This document shows, piece by piece, positions 32,280 to 43,592 of a stretch of 64,000 nucleotides of DNA (its first letter is position 1; every line of letters begins with the position of its first letter). The DNA comes from Cristatella mucedo (Eukaryota; Bryozoa; Phylactolaemata; Cristatellidae), in NCBI GenBank assembly GCA_009760855.2, contig WPIO01000219.1, positions 188,001 through 252,000 of the forward strand, given 5' to 3'. The notes under the pieces were generated by a model. It was not told the origin of the DNA, did not search any database, and worked only from the letters and a program-made list of their open reading frames with translations. A program made the translations under genes and the position numbers.

Positions 32280-33525
32280 TAAGGCTACCTCTCAAAAGAG
32301 GATCTGCCAACGTATCTCCAGTTGAATCTGTAAGAAATCTAGGTGTCATGTTCCAAAGTGACCTGTCAATGCCCGGCATAAGCTCGACAGTCAAGTCTCT
32401 TGCTGATGTGATTGCTAAGCACAATCTACCCTTTCACTTGTACGCGGATGACATTCAGTTGTACCTTTGCTTTGAGTTGTACCAGCCTTCGCACACCTCG
32501 AACTCTCTCAACTCAATTGCTGCAAGTAGTTTTGACATCCGCACATGGATGGCAGTTAAGTTTCTGAACCTAAATGATGATAAAAACTAACTTACTGGTT
32601 ATGGAAAAACCCAGTGTGATTCGGAAATTGGAAAGGCTGACGCTGAAAATTGGTTCTGCCAGCATATCTCCTGTCGGATCAGCTCGAAATCTAGGTGTCA
32701 TGTTTCAAAGTGACCTCTCGTTAGATGACCACATCAGCTCCACAGTCAAGTCTGCCTACTTTCAGCTACATAATATTTCTAATATTCGGGCTTGTTTAAA
32801 GAAGGATACCACATCTAAATTGGTCCATGCGTTGGTAACATTCCGACTTGATTTCTGTAACTCACTGCTAACTGGCCTACCGGCATGTGCAATCAGGCGA
32901 TTACAGCTTGTGCAAAACTCTGCAGCTAGGCTTGTCTGTCGTGAGCGTCGCAGCTGCCACATCAAACAGCTTCTCGCCGATCTGCACTGGCTACCTATCA
33001 ACCAACGGATTGACTTCAAAGTTTTATCGCTCACTTTTAGGTCACTTCATTCTTTGGCTCCAGCCTATCTCTCAGATCTATTCCGCCACCAGGCCAAGCA
33101 TCGTACCACCCAATTTTTTGAATCCAACAGTTTACCACTACCTCGTATTAACCTCAAATCCTTTGGAGACCATGCATTTAGTTCGTATGCTCTCAAAGCC
33201 TAGAGCCCCCTATCGACTTGCGTCAGAACATCCCCTGACCTGAGCCACATTTAAAAAGAATTTAAAAAACACCTATTTAGAACAGCATTTAGTGGGTCTC
33301 CGTGATTCATCCTGCATGTGCTGATGCATGCTCACACTGTGCATGCTGCCACTAATCACATTTGCATGCTTTGCCTGTGCATTTCACCCCTAACCACGTT
33401 GTTCATATTGTTTATCAAGCAAGATATTACTCACGATTCAATCGTGTTTCTTTCTGCAGCAGATGTAAAGCTCTTAGAAAGATATTGAGTTCTCTGAGGG
33501 TGCTTTAGCAAGTGCATTATTATAA
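32280..33525 (+). mobile_element. L2-A LINE with an internal order break
   Basis: The first 115 bases (32280-32395) come from the downstream RT region (VMFQSDLS block). At 32396 the sequence restarts further upstream at [13 protein letters not shown] and then runs normally to the hairpin and tail at 33455-33525. Either two copies abut or a rearrangement occurred during insertion. The C-terminal region is well preserved. Confidence 0.8.
32574..33203 (+). pseudogene. L2-A RT C-terminal region, 209 codons open
   Basis: The frame begins after the YADD region with NLLVMEKPSVIRKLERLTLK, and includes [25 protein letters not shown]-like [20 protein letters not shown], then [20 protein letters not shown] and SLHSLAPAYLSDL. 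It ends at a stop after YALKA, where other copies continue [18 protein letters not shown]. It supplies the thumb and C-terminal part of the retrotransposon protein and is the longest open example of this part. Confidence 0.8.
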
Positions 33526-33544
33526 ATAATATTCTTTTTATTAT

Positions 33545-33652
33545 GGGTACTTTCAGCTACCCAACAGTGCCCAAATTCGGGCTTGTTTAGACAGGGTTAC
33601 CAAATCTAAACTCGCTCAGGCATTTGTGACTTGCTACCTATTGCAACACTGT
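33545..33652 (+). mobile_element. L2-A scrap
   Basis: About 100 bases match the LHNIxxIRACLxxDTxSKLVHAFVT coding region of L2-A, with one substitution-rich end. Confidence 0.6.
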
Positions 33653-33654
33653 TT

Positions 33655-34085
33655 GTAAATCCTCAAAGCCAAAAAAGACTATGTGGGTGTTAAGCAGGAT
33701 AGTTTTGTATACGACAGGACTCACAGCCTAAGCGGCTTTCGGTACGTATTCGCTGACCAACATACTTAATTTCCCGCAACGAAGAGCAAGTGAGAAGCAT
33801 AGCAGAGTTAGGAGAGCAGTTGAGGTTGTGAGTAGCGTAGAAGTAGCAGCACAGGACAGCGGGACAGGATGAGCCATAGTCGGCAGCAAGAGAGTTGTTG
33901 TCTTTGGGTAAGAATCGCAGAAGCGAGTTTCGCAGTCTAGTAACTGCAGAGCTAAAGATCTGCAGCCAAAGATCTTCAAGCAGAGGAACAGAACAGCTGA
34001 TTTATTGTCCATATAGGACGTGAGGCCAAGAGGAGGCTAAATACGTGCATCAGCACAACATGCTATTGAGGAGGGAAGCCGTGGT
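33655..34085 (-). mobile_element. L2-B LINE 3' portion, left of an insertion
   Basis: Minus-strand L2-B 3' end and C-terminal coding region (frame at 33728-34012, shifted). The same copy resumes at 34461 after a plus-strand L2-B piece. Its end lacks a recognisable pentanucleotide tail. Confidence 0.75.
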
Positions 34086-34460
34086 CTTGTGTGGAAAATA
34101 AATTAGCTGTCCCATTCCTCCGCTTAAAGACAGTTGGCGACAGAAGCTTTAGCTCTGCAGGTCCTAGACTGTGGAACTCGCTTCCACAATTCTTATTCAA
34201 CGACATCTACTCTCCAACTGCCGACTATGGCACATCTTTTTCAGCGGTCCTGAACTGCTACTTCTATGCTACTCACTACCTCAACTGCTCTGCTAACTCT
34301 GCTATGCTTCCCACTTTCTCTTTGTTGCGTGAGACGAAGTCTGTTGGCTACCGAATGCGTACCGAAAGCCGCTTAGGCTGTGAGTGGGCTATACAAAACT
34401 CTCCTGCGTAACACCCACATGGTCTTTATGACTTTGTGGAGTTACTGACGGAGATACAAG
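34086..34460 (+). mobile_element. L2-B 3' piece inserted in opposite orientation
   Basis: A truncated plus-strand L2-B whose frame at 34091-34411 reads NKLAVPFLRLKTVGDRSFSS onward and ends at the GGAGATACA terminus. It sits inside the minus-strand L2-B and forms an inverted repeat with 33690-34060. Its similarity to the 25.1 and 28.6 kb copies is very high, so it is young. Confidence 0.85.
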
Positions 34461-35262
34461 GTGGTGGGCCGGGAAGGTCAGCATAACAACTTTGTTCTGT
34501 ATGCATCGATCAACAGGCCCCCATCATTGCTCTTTTTTCAAGGAGACAGTGGTCAAATCTCTGGGCCTTGAAAACTAGCCTTGCAGCCATATTCTTAGCC
34601 AGCTGCAGTAGCCTAGTTGCGTTTTTGGTAGCCCAGCCAAAGGGAACTTAAAATGATCAAGCCGAGACAGAACTGAGGAGCCAGTTAAATTTTGTGAAGA
34701 CCGCTTTGAAAAACAGCTCCTAATCTTAGATGGGGATCGAACGTGATGGCTAGCTTTAAAATCATTCTTTTGAATGAAGCTTTTAAAATTTAGGCAGCTG
34801 TCAAAAACGACACCTAAATTTCCAGCACGTGGTGATGGCTGCACAACAGCATCGGCTATTAGAAGAGCAAAGCTTTCTTATCCAGCCACAGGCTTAGTGT
34901 GTGCTATGAGCAGTAGTTCAGTCTTATTGTCATTTAGTTTCAAAAAGTATTCCGACATGCGGGATCAAATGTCGGCAAGACAAAATTCACTATATCAGTT
35001 AATGCATCAGATTCTGACGGTTTGAATGACAAATACAGCTGAGTACCGTCAGCATAAAAGTGATATCTTATTTCATGGGCCTTAATCACTTTCCAAGAGG
35101 TTGAATATAAATGGAGAACGGCAATCGGCCGAGAATGGACCTTGATAAAGTCCACAGGTGACCCGTCTCGTGAGTGAGACCTCACCCCACATGACACGGA
35201 TTGAACACGATCAAAGCAGTAAGATTTAAAAAAATGCCAGTGCCTCGCCTGCCACATCAATC
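34461..35262 (-). mobile_element. L2-B LINE, continuation into RT
   Basis: Resumes the minus-strand copy from 33655-34085 and extends through C-terminal coding sequence to the RT YADG/YADD region. The frame at 34940-35260 contains YHFYADGTQLYLSFKPSESD, where the usual second Asp of YADD is Gly, so the catalytic site is broken. Confidence 0.75.
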
Positions 35263-35520
35263 GTAGTCCTCCCGTCTTGACTTAGACAGAGCTTGCTGGC
35301 TAGAAGGCAGGTGCAATAAGATGCTTACAGCTGCTGAAAAACTCTGCAACTAGTCTTACCTGTCGTGAGTGTCACAGTTGCGGCAACACGCCACTTCTCA
35401 CCGACCTCCACTTCCTCACAGTCAAGCAGCGTACGGGCTTCAAGGTTTTGTCACTTGCTTTCAGTTCCCTTCATTCTTGGGCTCCGGCCTACCTATCAGA
35501 TCTACTCCCCCACCAGCTTC
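35263..35520 (+). mobile_element. L2-A LINE fragment
   Basis: RT C-terminal region from about CTGGCTAGAAGGCAGG to the CAGATCTACTCCCCCACCAG block, where it joins segment E. The corresponding L2-A point is the junction at 20838-21118 as well. Confidence 0.7.
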
Positions 35521-35599
35521 GAATAACTTTGGAGAAGTAGTGGTAGCCTACTTAGCATGCAACCGAACCTACCTCTTGTTATCAGCATTGTGGCCTTAG

Positions 35600-35775
35600 A
35601 GCGGAACCAGACGAATCCCGGGCAAGCACTCTCTGATTATGGTTTGGAACATCCATGGCCTAGTGAGTTAGCTCAGGATCTGTAGCTGCGAGAGCTTTTT
35701 AAATCCGACTTTGGTGTGAACTTTCTACTTTCGTAAACAGATATGCGAATTGTTTGGCATGTAACGACAATGCGA
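35600..35775 (+). pseudogene. Exon-like segment E, copy 2, with stop codons
   Basis: In the frame matching the minus-strand stretch at 20883-21080, this copy reads TLSDYGLEHPWPSELA, then a stop, then LRELFKSDFGVNFLLS and another stop. The similarity at amino-acid level shows shared ancestry, and the stops show decay here. The function is unknown. Confidence 0.45.
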
Positions 35776-35826
35776 ACCTATAGAAGGTATTTGGAAAGCT
35801 TAAACAGATGAGCGATTCAATTTGAC

Positions 35827-36036
35827 CTACCTTGCTTCAGCAACTTCGGGTTGTACAAGAGTCTTTTGTAGCCTCAGGCAATCTTTTTCAAAAAATTTTC
35901 TGTGTTCTTCAGGGCCTCGATCATCGAAGCAAAACATGGCACATATCTTACTTATATCTACAATAATGCAAGATCTCACTTTGTTAGCTGTTGGGAGTGA
36001 GTTAGGCAGTGGTGGTAGTTCAGCATCCAGCAGCAA
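35827..36036 (-). CDS. Hypothetical 69-residue ORF in repeat Y
   Basis: The frame reads MLLDAELPPLPNSLPTANKV, then CIIVDISKICAMFCFDDRGP and a charged end with EEHRKFFEKDCLRLQKTL. Copy 1 keeps both halves but in different frames. The composition looks coding rather than random. I recognise no domain and cannot exclude that it is one exon of a duplicated gene. Confidence 0.35.
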   Translation of the reverse strand: MLLDAELPPLPNSLPTANKVRSCIIVDISKICAMFCFDDRGPEEHRKFFEKDCLRLQKTLVQPEVAEAR

Positions 36037-37393
36037 AATAATTTACATATTCTATGCATTGATTTTATGGCTGACCATGCATCAATGCTGCACCGAAGGA
36101 GTCACATCTGACTTGGCAGTAGTGAACGTCTTCAGCTCTGCTAAAATGCCACAGTTATTCAAATGAATCTTTTGGCGGGGAACCGGATGCCCAAAAGGAC
36201 CCGGGTCTCGCAAAAATCGGTAAGGTCACACAAATTAGTCAGACAGACCTTCTTTTGGGCTCAATCGTCTTCCTTTGGTCAATAAATCTATACAACGATC
36301 AGACTTCATTTATATTCGCTACTCGTTGGTGAAGGAAGGCAAGAGCGAGGTCTGGCCAGGCTGCTGAGCAGGCGAGGGGAAGTTCTTTTGGGAGCTGGTG
36401 CTTTTTCTTCAGTGTTTCGACGCCGAGCTTCAACTGTTTCTTTGCTAACTCCGTGTTAGGCACCGTAAGCGGATGTGGAAAGTGCTTTGGCGTACTCCGT
36501 TTTTAATATAACACGTATAACTGAACACGTCGTTATTCTACGATTTTTGCTATTTTCTAGAAATAATTAGTTAATTACTTCGCACTGAGCATTAGGCCTT
36601 TGTGGGACCTTGGTACCAGCCAAAAGGTTCATGTGCAGGAGGGGCAAAGGCAGAATCAATTAAAACAAGCATAGAATCCAGGTTGTTGAATCAACGACGT
36701 CTGGTATCAAAGAATAAGTTCCATCAATTCAGCAGTTCCTCAAAACTGGGCATCTAAACTTACTAATTTGTTAACGGTAAGGCATTTCCAGTCAACACCA
36801 AAGTTAAAATCGATCAAGTCCCAATAGGAATGGGAGTACTGAAGTTATGGAAATCCCAAAATCCAGCAAGCAACTCCGAAAGGGTCTGTCTTGTAATCAG
36901 TTTTGAAAGCTGGCAATTCGCATGACAGCCACATCTGCAAACCAATTACTAACCGGGTGAAAGATTTATCTCTAATCATTTTGAGGCCTGTCTCTGGAAT
37001 AGAAAAGCTGGGACCATGAAGACCTGAGAGATCACAAAGACTGGTACGTCATAAAATGAGCGAAGCTGGTTACTTAAGGAAGGAATCTAACTCTTAGAGA
37101 TATTTGTAATCCACTAGAAGTCTCTTAAGGAAGATCAGTCATCAAAAATAAGCCTAAGGGTCTACTCCAGAAAACTGTGTGACTGATTCGAAAGAGCCGC
37201 GTTTTTCAGAAAGTTGGATATCTTTGTTAAATTGAGTTTGAAAAGACTTCAATAATTTTTTCAGGGCTTCCAGCCGAGGAGGTAATTTCGGCAGTTCGAT
37301 TTAAAAAGAAACTGCCTGAACTATATTTTCATTTAAAGGCACTTCTTAAAATTCTTAATAGTTGTAACATGATTAAGTTAAAGGGCAATGTAG

Positions 37394-37590
37394 TCTGCTG
37401 TTAAATAAATAAACAAATCCCAGCTGATTAAACAGCCTCTTCATTATAGAGATAGAAGAACCTTTAAGGCTATCACCACCACTTGCAATGGCGATGAAGG
37501 ATCCCTCACCGCAGGAATCGAACCCACGACCACGGGACCGAGGTCGTGAAAGCAACCGCCTGAAGTAGTGTGCCATCCCTGCTCACCGTT
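37394..37590 (-). mobile_element. SINE-A, tRNA-derived, inside repeat Y copy 2
   Basis: The reverse-oriented head carries the complement of GGTTCGATTCC (B box) and of the ACGACCTCGG arm. The tail is (AAATA)-like at 37397. The matching site in copy 1 (about 10250-10270) has no insertion. Confidence 0.85.
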
Positions 37591-37784
37591 CTAGTTTAGC
37601 ATTAAGTCTAAGGTGGAAGAAAAGTACCGTGACAGGAAAAAGGCATTAGCCGACTTAAACTACAGTTACTCATAGAAAAAACAACATATATATCTGCTAG
37701 AACGTCTAAAACATGCATGACTGATACGGAGAGCGTAACATGGTACTGGCTCGGCGTCCAAGTAGACTTACCAGCTAAAGCTTA

Positions 37785-37928
37785 TGCTAGAATATTAATT
37801 TCTGTGAGGGCGCTTAACAAATAATGTATTGTTATTTTAGCGTTATCATCGAAGGTGGATTGAGTGGCAGGTAATCGGTGGAAAAAATTCATTTGATGCC
37901 ACCGACAGAAAGCTATTTTCAGAAATAG
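37785..37928 (+). mobile_element. Short tail-like insertion in repeat Y copy 2
   Basis: TTAATTTCTGTGAGGGCGCTTAA resembles the hairpin end of SINE-B or L2-A. Repeat Y sequence continues after 37928. The rest of the inserted 140 bases is not recognised. Confidence 0.45.
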
Positions 37929-38019
37929 CAGGATAAACATTAAAGACAGTGATGTTTGCATGACCGATCCCTGTGGATGCCACGCATTGTCAGACGGCAG
38001 CAGAAATCTTTTATGTAAC

Positions 38020-39760
38020 TAATCATTATAGTAACACACTTTGTAAGTACTCTCAACGAAATTAATCTCTTTCTAGGGGGTTTAAATTTACTGAAAAGGA
38101 AAAAAGATTGAATGGTTAGTCGTAGCATGCTCAATAAACAGCAAAAATAGCACGGTTAGGGGTGCCGTGCTCAGAGTCAGCATGCAAGTATGGTTAGTGG
38201 TATCATGAACCGTATACGTACGGACAATGAGATAAAAGTCGAATAACAGGGACCCGCTAAATGCTGTCCTAAATATGTGTGTTTTTAAGTTCCTTTTAAA
38301 TGTGGTCAGGCCAGGGGATGTTCTGACGCAAGTCTGGAGTGAGTTCCAGGCTTTGAGAACATAAGAACAAAAGCACAGTCTTTAAATAATTTGATCTTTG
38401 CAAGAGGTATGGGTAAACAATTAGAGTCTGAAAAGCGAGTTTTACGATGCGTGGCCTGGTGGGGGAGTAGATCTGATAGGTAGGCTGGAGCCAAAGAATG
38501 AAGGGACCCAAAAATGAGCGACAAATTCTTAAAGTTGTTGCTTTGCTTGACTGGTAGTCAGGGCAGGTCAGCGAGAAGTGTTGTGATATAGTAACTGTGA
38601 CTGTCTCGACAGCCAAGCCGAGCTGCAGAGTTTTGCACCAGCTGTTAGCACCTGAGTGCTTAGGCCGGTGGATCAGCAAGCAGTGATTCACAGAAGTAAA
38701 GACGGATTGTCACAAATGCCCGAACAAACTTAGATATGGTATCACTGTCTAAACGAGCGCGAATTATTCGCAAAATTGTACAGCTGAAAGTAGGCAGACT
38801 TGATTGTGGAGCTGATGCGGTTGTCTCATGAAATGCCACTTTGGTATATGACATCCAGATTTCGTGCAGATTTAACAAGAGAAACGCTGGCAGGGCCAAT
38901 TTTGAGCGTTAGCCTCATAGTTGAGAAAATTCGACGTGCAGGAGAATTGGGAGGGATCAATACAGAGGTACAACTAAGTGCCCTCCGCATAGCTGTAAAA
39001 GCCTAAATTGTGCTTGGCAATCACATCGGCAAGAGAAAGGGTATACACTGTGAAAAGAACGGGACCAAGCATGGAGCCCTGAGGAACCAACGTTTCAGAG
39101 GTTCCTCGGATGATCTTTGTCAATTCGCATAAACATTCTCGAGTCTCCCACTGCGATAGAACCTGCACCATTCCAATGCAATGCCAGTAATGTCCAGGCA
39201 AGATTAAATGTGCTCAAAAAGGACGGGTTATCGATGGTACAAAAACTGCCGAACGATCGAGCAAAACAAGCAGATATACTCTACCGATTTCCGCATTCCT
39301 ATTAAGGTCGTTATACACCCGAAGAATTGCTGACTCTTTGGAGTGATAAGCTCTAAAACCAGACTGGAGCACTAGCAAGGTTTGAAGTTTTAATATATGA
39401 GTTCAGCTGGTCGGCCAAAAATTCGGCCAATGTGTTTGGTAGGAATGGCAGAAAGGAGAATGGGTGGAAGTTGCTATAGTTCTCCATGACTAGTGCTGCT
39501 TTCTTGAGCAATGGCCTTAGTATAGCATTTTTGAAAGGTCTTGGGGCATGGCTTGAGGCTAATGCCAAATCAATGTTGTTAGTTTTGCATGGCAGCAGCA
39601 GCTCATTCCATCTTAGGAGCAAGAGATTGGGAAAGGGGTTTGGAGGACTAGTTGCCTTCTTTAATTGACTATGAACTTCAGGACGAGGTCACTGATGATA
39701 TTCAATGTAGACATTAAAGTGCTGCCCGGAATTGAGGACATTACTGCAGGGGGATGCTGC
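38020..39760 (-). mobile_element. Older L2-A LINE
   Basis: A degenerate tail and hairpin lie at 38.03-38.1 kb, followed by 3' untranslated region, C-terminal region (38.3-38.9 kb), RT core (38.97-39.3 kb) and upstream RT block (39353-39622, with LASSHAPRPFKNAILRPLL). It stops at 39760, where a younger L2-A tail begins. Part of the 5' sequence at 43.6-44.09 kb could belong to this copy rather than the younger one. Confidence 0.75.
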
Positions 39761-39930
39761 TATAATAATAATAATAATAATTGACTTGATAAAGCGCCCT
39801 CAGAGAACTTAATCTCTCTCTAGGCGCATTACATTTACTGTAAAGTGAAATGCAATTGAATGGTAAGTAAAATCATGCTTGAAAGAAACAAACGAAATGA
39901 ATAGCATGGTTAGGGGTGACATGCACAGGG

Positions 39931-40482
39931 TCAGCATGCAAATGTGGTTAGTGGCAGCATGCACAGTGTCAGCACGCATAAGCACATCAAGGACGAATCA
40001 CAGGGACCCACTAAATGCTGTCCTAAATAGGTGTGTTTTAGGTTCCTTTTAAATGTGGTCAGGTCGGGGGATGTTCTGACGCAGGTCGGGAGGGAGTTCC
40101 AGGCTTTGGGAGCATACGATCTAAATGCATGGTCTCCAAATGATTTAAGGTTTGTGTGAGGTATTTCTAGACGTTTGGATTCCGAAAAGCGGGTGGTACG
40201 ATGCTTAGCCTGATGGGGTAGTATATCTGACAGATAGGCTGGAGCCATAGAATGAAGGGACCTAAAAGTGAGCGACAAAACCTTGAAGTCAATCCGTTGC
40301 TTGACTGGTAGCCAGTGCAGGTTGGCGAGAAGTGGAGTAATGTGGCAAGTGCGACGCTCACGACAGACAAGCCTAGCTGCCGAGTTTTGCACCAGCTGCA
40401 ATCGCCTGATCGCACATGCTGGTAGGCCAGTAAGCAGCGAGTTGCAGAAGTCGAGACGAGATGTCACGAATGCATGGACCAA
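39931..40482 (-). pseudogene. L2-A RT C-terminal region, 183 codons open
   Basis: Starts within [20 protein letters not shown]-type sequence and runs through [36 protein letters not shown] and [20 protein letters not shown] to a stop in the 3' untranslated region. This gives the natural C-terminal end of the L2-A protein. It is separated from the RT core by a frameshift near 40.5-40.6 kb. Confidence 0.8.
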
Positions 40483-40577
40483 CCTGGACGTGGTATTTTT
40501 ATCTAAAAAGGCCCGAATTTTAGCAATGTTATGAAGCTGAAAATAGGCGGATTTGACTGTGGAGCTGATGTGGTCGT

Positions 40578-41441
40578 CTAACGAGAGGTCGATTTGGAAT
40601 ATGACACCTGTTTTCGGGCTGATTCAACTGGAGATATGCTGGCAGAGCCAATTTTGAGAGTCAGCCTTTCCAACCTCTGGATCACACTGGGTTTGCCCAT
40701 AACTAGTAAGTTAGTTTTATCATCGTTAAGTATTAGAAAATTTGCTGCCATCCATGTGCGGATGTCATCAATGCATGCAGCAAGTGAGTTTAGAGAATGT
40801 GAGGTTCTCGAAGGCTGGGACGGATCAAAGCAAAGGTACAACTGAGTGTCATCTGCATAGAAGTGAAAGCCTAGATTGTGCTTGGCAATCACATCAGCAA
40901 GAGGCAGAGTATAAACCGTGAAAAGAACCGGACCGAGCACTGAGCCCTGAGGTACTCCATATTTCAGAGGTACTTCAGATGATCTTTGTCCATTCGCGTC
41001 AATACTCTGGAGTCTCCCACTGAGATAGGACCTGAACCACTGCAGAGCAGTGCCAGTGATGCCCAGGCGAGATGAGAGGTGCTCTAGAAGAACTTTGTGA
41101 TCGATGGTATCAAAAGCTGCCGAAAGATCAAGCAAAACAAGCAGAGACACTCTACCCATGTCTGCATTCCTAAGTAGGTCGTTGTATACCCGATGCAATG
41201 CTGACTCTTTGGAGTGATTAGCTCTAAAGCCAGACTGGAACTTACTAGCAAGGTGTGAGGTTTCGATATACGAGTTCAGCTGGTCCGCCACGACCCGTTC
41301 GAGTGTCTTTGATAGGAACGGTAGAAGGGAAACTGGGCGGTAGTTGCTCAAGTTCTCTTGGTCAAGTGCAGCTTTCTTGAGCAGTGGCCTGACTACAGCT
41401 TTTTTGAAAGGTGCTGGGACCTGACCTGAGGCTAATGACAT
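40578..41441 (-). pseudogene. L2-A reverse transcriptase core, 287 codons open
   Basis: The enzyme copies element RNA into DNA at the nicked target. Visible RT motifs are [13 protein letters not shown] (residues about 33-45), [13 protein letters not shown] (103-115, with the first catalytic Asp), [13 protein letters not shown] (162-174) and [12 protein letters not shown] with the catalytic YADD at 195-198. [16 protein letters not shown] follows. All catalytic aspartates are present. The sequence style ([20 protein letters not shown]) is typical of the L2 clade. It lacks the fused endonuclease in frame, so the copy is probably inactive. Confidence 0.85.
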
Positions 41442-42117
41442 ATTAATTATGTTAGTTATGCATGGCAGCAGCAGATCAATGCAACGTAGGAGCAGGACAG
41501 TAGGAATAGGGTCCAGAGGACTTGTTGTCTACTTTGATTGAGATACGAACTTTAGGACTAGATCACTAGTGACCTGCTTAAATGCAGACATTGAGGTGCT
41601 GCCAGGAATCGAGGAACAGCATTCTAGTGGGGAGGTTGTCATCGCAGCTATAGCAGAGATAGACTCCCTGATCTTGTGTATCTTCTGGACAAAGAAGCTA
41701 GAGAAACGATCAGCTATATCATCACAGGTAACATTAGGCAAAGAGCTAACTTGGGAGCTGTGGAGGGGAGAGTTGATAGCCAGCATCAGCAGTTTTGGAT
41801 TGTGCGTCTGCATTTTAACAATTTTTAATGGAAGCTACACTTGGCCTATTCTAGGATCGATTGGTACGATCTACAGTATTCCTGAAAGGCCTGTCGATGG
41901 ACGGACAGTCCTAATTTGTACATGCTTTTTTAAGCTTGTGCTTAGTAAACCTAGAAAGTTTAATGTCTGTTGCAAAGAGTAGACCATGTGAGCGAGGGCA
42001 CACAGTTCTTTTAGTAAGAGATGCGAACTCATCGAGCATGTCAGCTAGTGTTATGTTGTAGCAATCTTCCAATAATGACAGGTCGGAACGGGGACTGAGC
42101 AGCAGCGGCGAGGCAGA

Positions 42118-42586
42118 TTATCTCGCACAGACAGCATATATGTAAAGGGTCTTAAGGTTTCGTGATTCACAGGTGATTTCAGAGGGCACACATTCCAGAC
42201 TGGATGAGATATGCATGTGGTCAGATAAGCCGGAATTGTTATAAATTAGTGAAGATAAAGTGCATTTGCATGACAAAACTTGGTCGATTGTGTGACTATT
42301 AATGTGAGCAGGGCCCTGCACATGAGCTAGAAGAGACGAGTCAGGCAATGCATGAAATTCAGTACTGAAGGCGTAAGATAAGTTATCAAAGTGAATGTTG
42401 CAAACACCCATAACGAGGAAGTATCAATTTCTTGCACACAGAATCGAAATGAAACCGAAGAAATCTGAAATAACGGTGGACTTGGAAAGTGGTGGGCGAT
42501 AGACTACTGCCACCATCGGTAGCTTGTTGTCGGTTGAAACCAAGACAATACAGTTGAAAGGTTGTTTCGAAGGTAATGTAATGCAA
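42118..42586 (-). pseudogene. L2-A endonuclease remnant
   Basis: The frames at 42118-42411 and 42386-42586 together cover the second half of the endonuclease. The piece with CNIHFDNLSYAFSTEFHALP corresponds to the GDFNxHFDxL motif with a damaged start, and SGLSDHMHIS holds the SDH motif. A frameshift separates the two pieces and the L2-B insertion truncates the upstream side. Confidence 0.65.
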
Positions 42587-43592
42587 TTCATCTACGTCTG
42601 TAACTCCACAAAGTCATAAAGACTATGTGGGTTTTAGGCAGGAGAGTTTTGTATAGCCCACTCGCGGCCTAAGCGGCTTTTGCTACGCATTCGGTAGCCA
42701 ACAGACTCGTCTCACGAAAGAAAGAGAAATTGGGAAGCATGGCAGAGTCAGGAGAGCAGTTGAGGTAAATAAATAAATAAATAATTCATTTCTATAGCGC
42801 CCTAAGAGAACTTAATCTCTATTAAGGCGCTTCACATATGCCTCAAGGCTCGAGCCCACGACCTCAGCCAGGCCTTGGTCGGGGCGAGCATCTTAACCAG
42901 TGGACCAAACCAGCTCGGCAGGTAGTGAGGGAGTGAGGTAGTGAGTATCATGGAAGTAGCAGCTCAGGATCGCTGCAAACGATGAGCCATAGTCGGCAGT
43001 AGGAGAGTAGTTGTCTTTGCATAAGAATTGTGGAAGTGAGTTCCACAGTTTAGGACCTGCAGAGGTAAAGCTTCTCTCGCCAACGGTCTTAAAGCAGAGG
43101 AATGAAAGAGCTAATTTATTGTCCACACAGGGCCTGAGGGAGCGAACAGGCTGAAACTGATGCAGCATTTCAGCTAGGTAAGAAGAAGCCAAGCCGTGGC
43201 GGGCCTTATGGGTCAACGTATGAACTTTGTTCTGAATCCGTTTTCAACCAGCATTCATCCTAGCTCTTTTGGCAAAGGAGACACGTGCTTAAACCTCTGG
43301 GATTTGAAGACTAGCCTTGCAGCCATATTCATAGTCAGCTGCAGTGGCCTAAATGCTTTCTTTGGTAGCCCAGCCAAAAGAGAATTACAATAATCAAGCC
43401 GAGACAGAACTAAGGAGCTAGCTAAATGTTTTACAAGCCACTGTGGAAGACAGCTCCTAATCTTGCATAGGGATCGGACGTGGTGGCTAGCTGTAGAATC
43501 AGTATTTTGAATGAAGCTTTTAAAATTAAAGCAGCTGTCGAAAACGACCCCTAAATTTTGAGCACGTGGTGATGGTCACACAATAGCATCAT
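42575..43592 (-). mobile_element. L2-B inserted in L2-A
   Basis: The tail (TAATG-like) at 42575 is followed by the 3' untranslated region, C-terminal coding region (42893-43216, LTHKARHGLASSYLAEMLHQ style) and further RT sequence to about 43592. L2-A endonuclease-proximal sequence lies on both sides. It contains a SINE-B, giving three nested levels. Confidence 0.85.
42768..42919 (-). mobile_element. SINE-B nested in L2-B
   Basis: (TAAA)n tail, AATTCATTTCTATAGCGCCC, hairpin, then CATATGCC and the complement of the tRNA-like head. AGGTA is present at 42763-42767 and again at 42920-42924. L2-B sequence (GTAGTGAGTA) resumes right after. Confidence 0.85.

Larger units (their letters stand above)
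35521..37960. repeat. Repeat Y, copy 2, starting with segment E
   Basis: The first 250 bases are segment E (homologous to 20838-21118), followed without a break by the Y sequence shared with 6345-8285 and 9590-10510. Two later insertions are present: a SINE-A at 37394-37590 and a short tail-like block at 37785-37928. The GC-rich insert of copy 1 is absent. No terminal inverted repeats were found. Confidence 0.65.
39762..42574 (-). mobile_element. Best-preserved L2-A LINE
   Basis: (AAT)n tail, hairpin, 3' untranslated region, C-terminal region (39931-40482), RT core (40578-41441), linker (41529-41813) and endonuclease (42118-42586). The endonuclease is then interrupted by L2-B at about 42575, with likely continuation at 43593. 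Only a few frameshifts separate the coding pieces. It is the reference for the family in this window. Confidence 0.85.
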
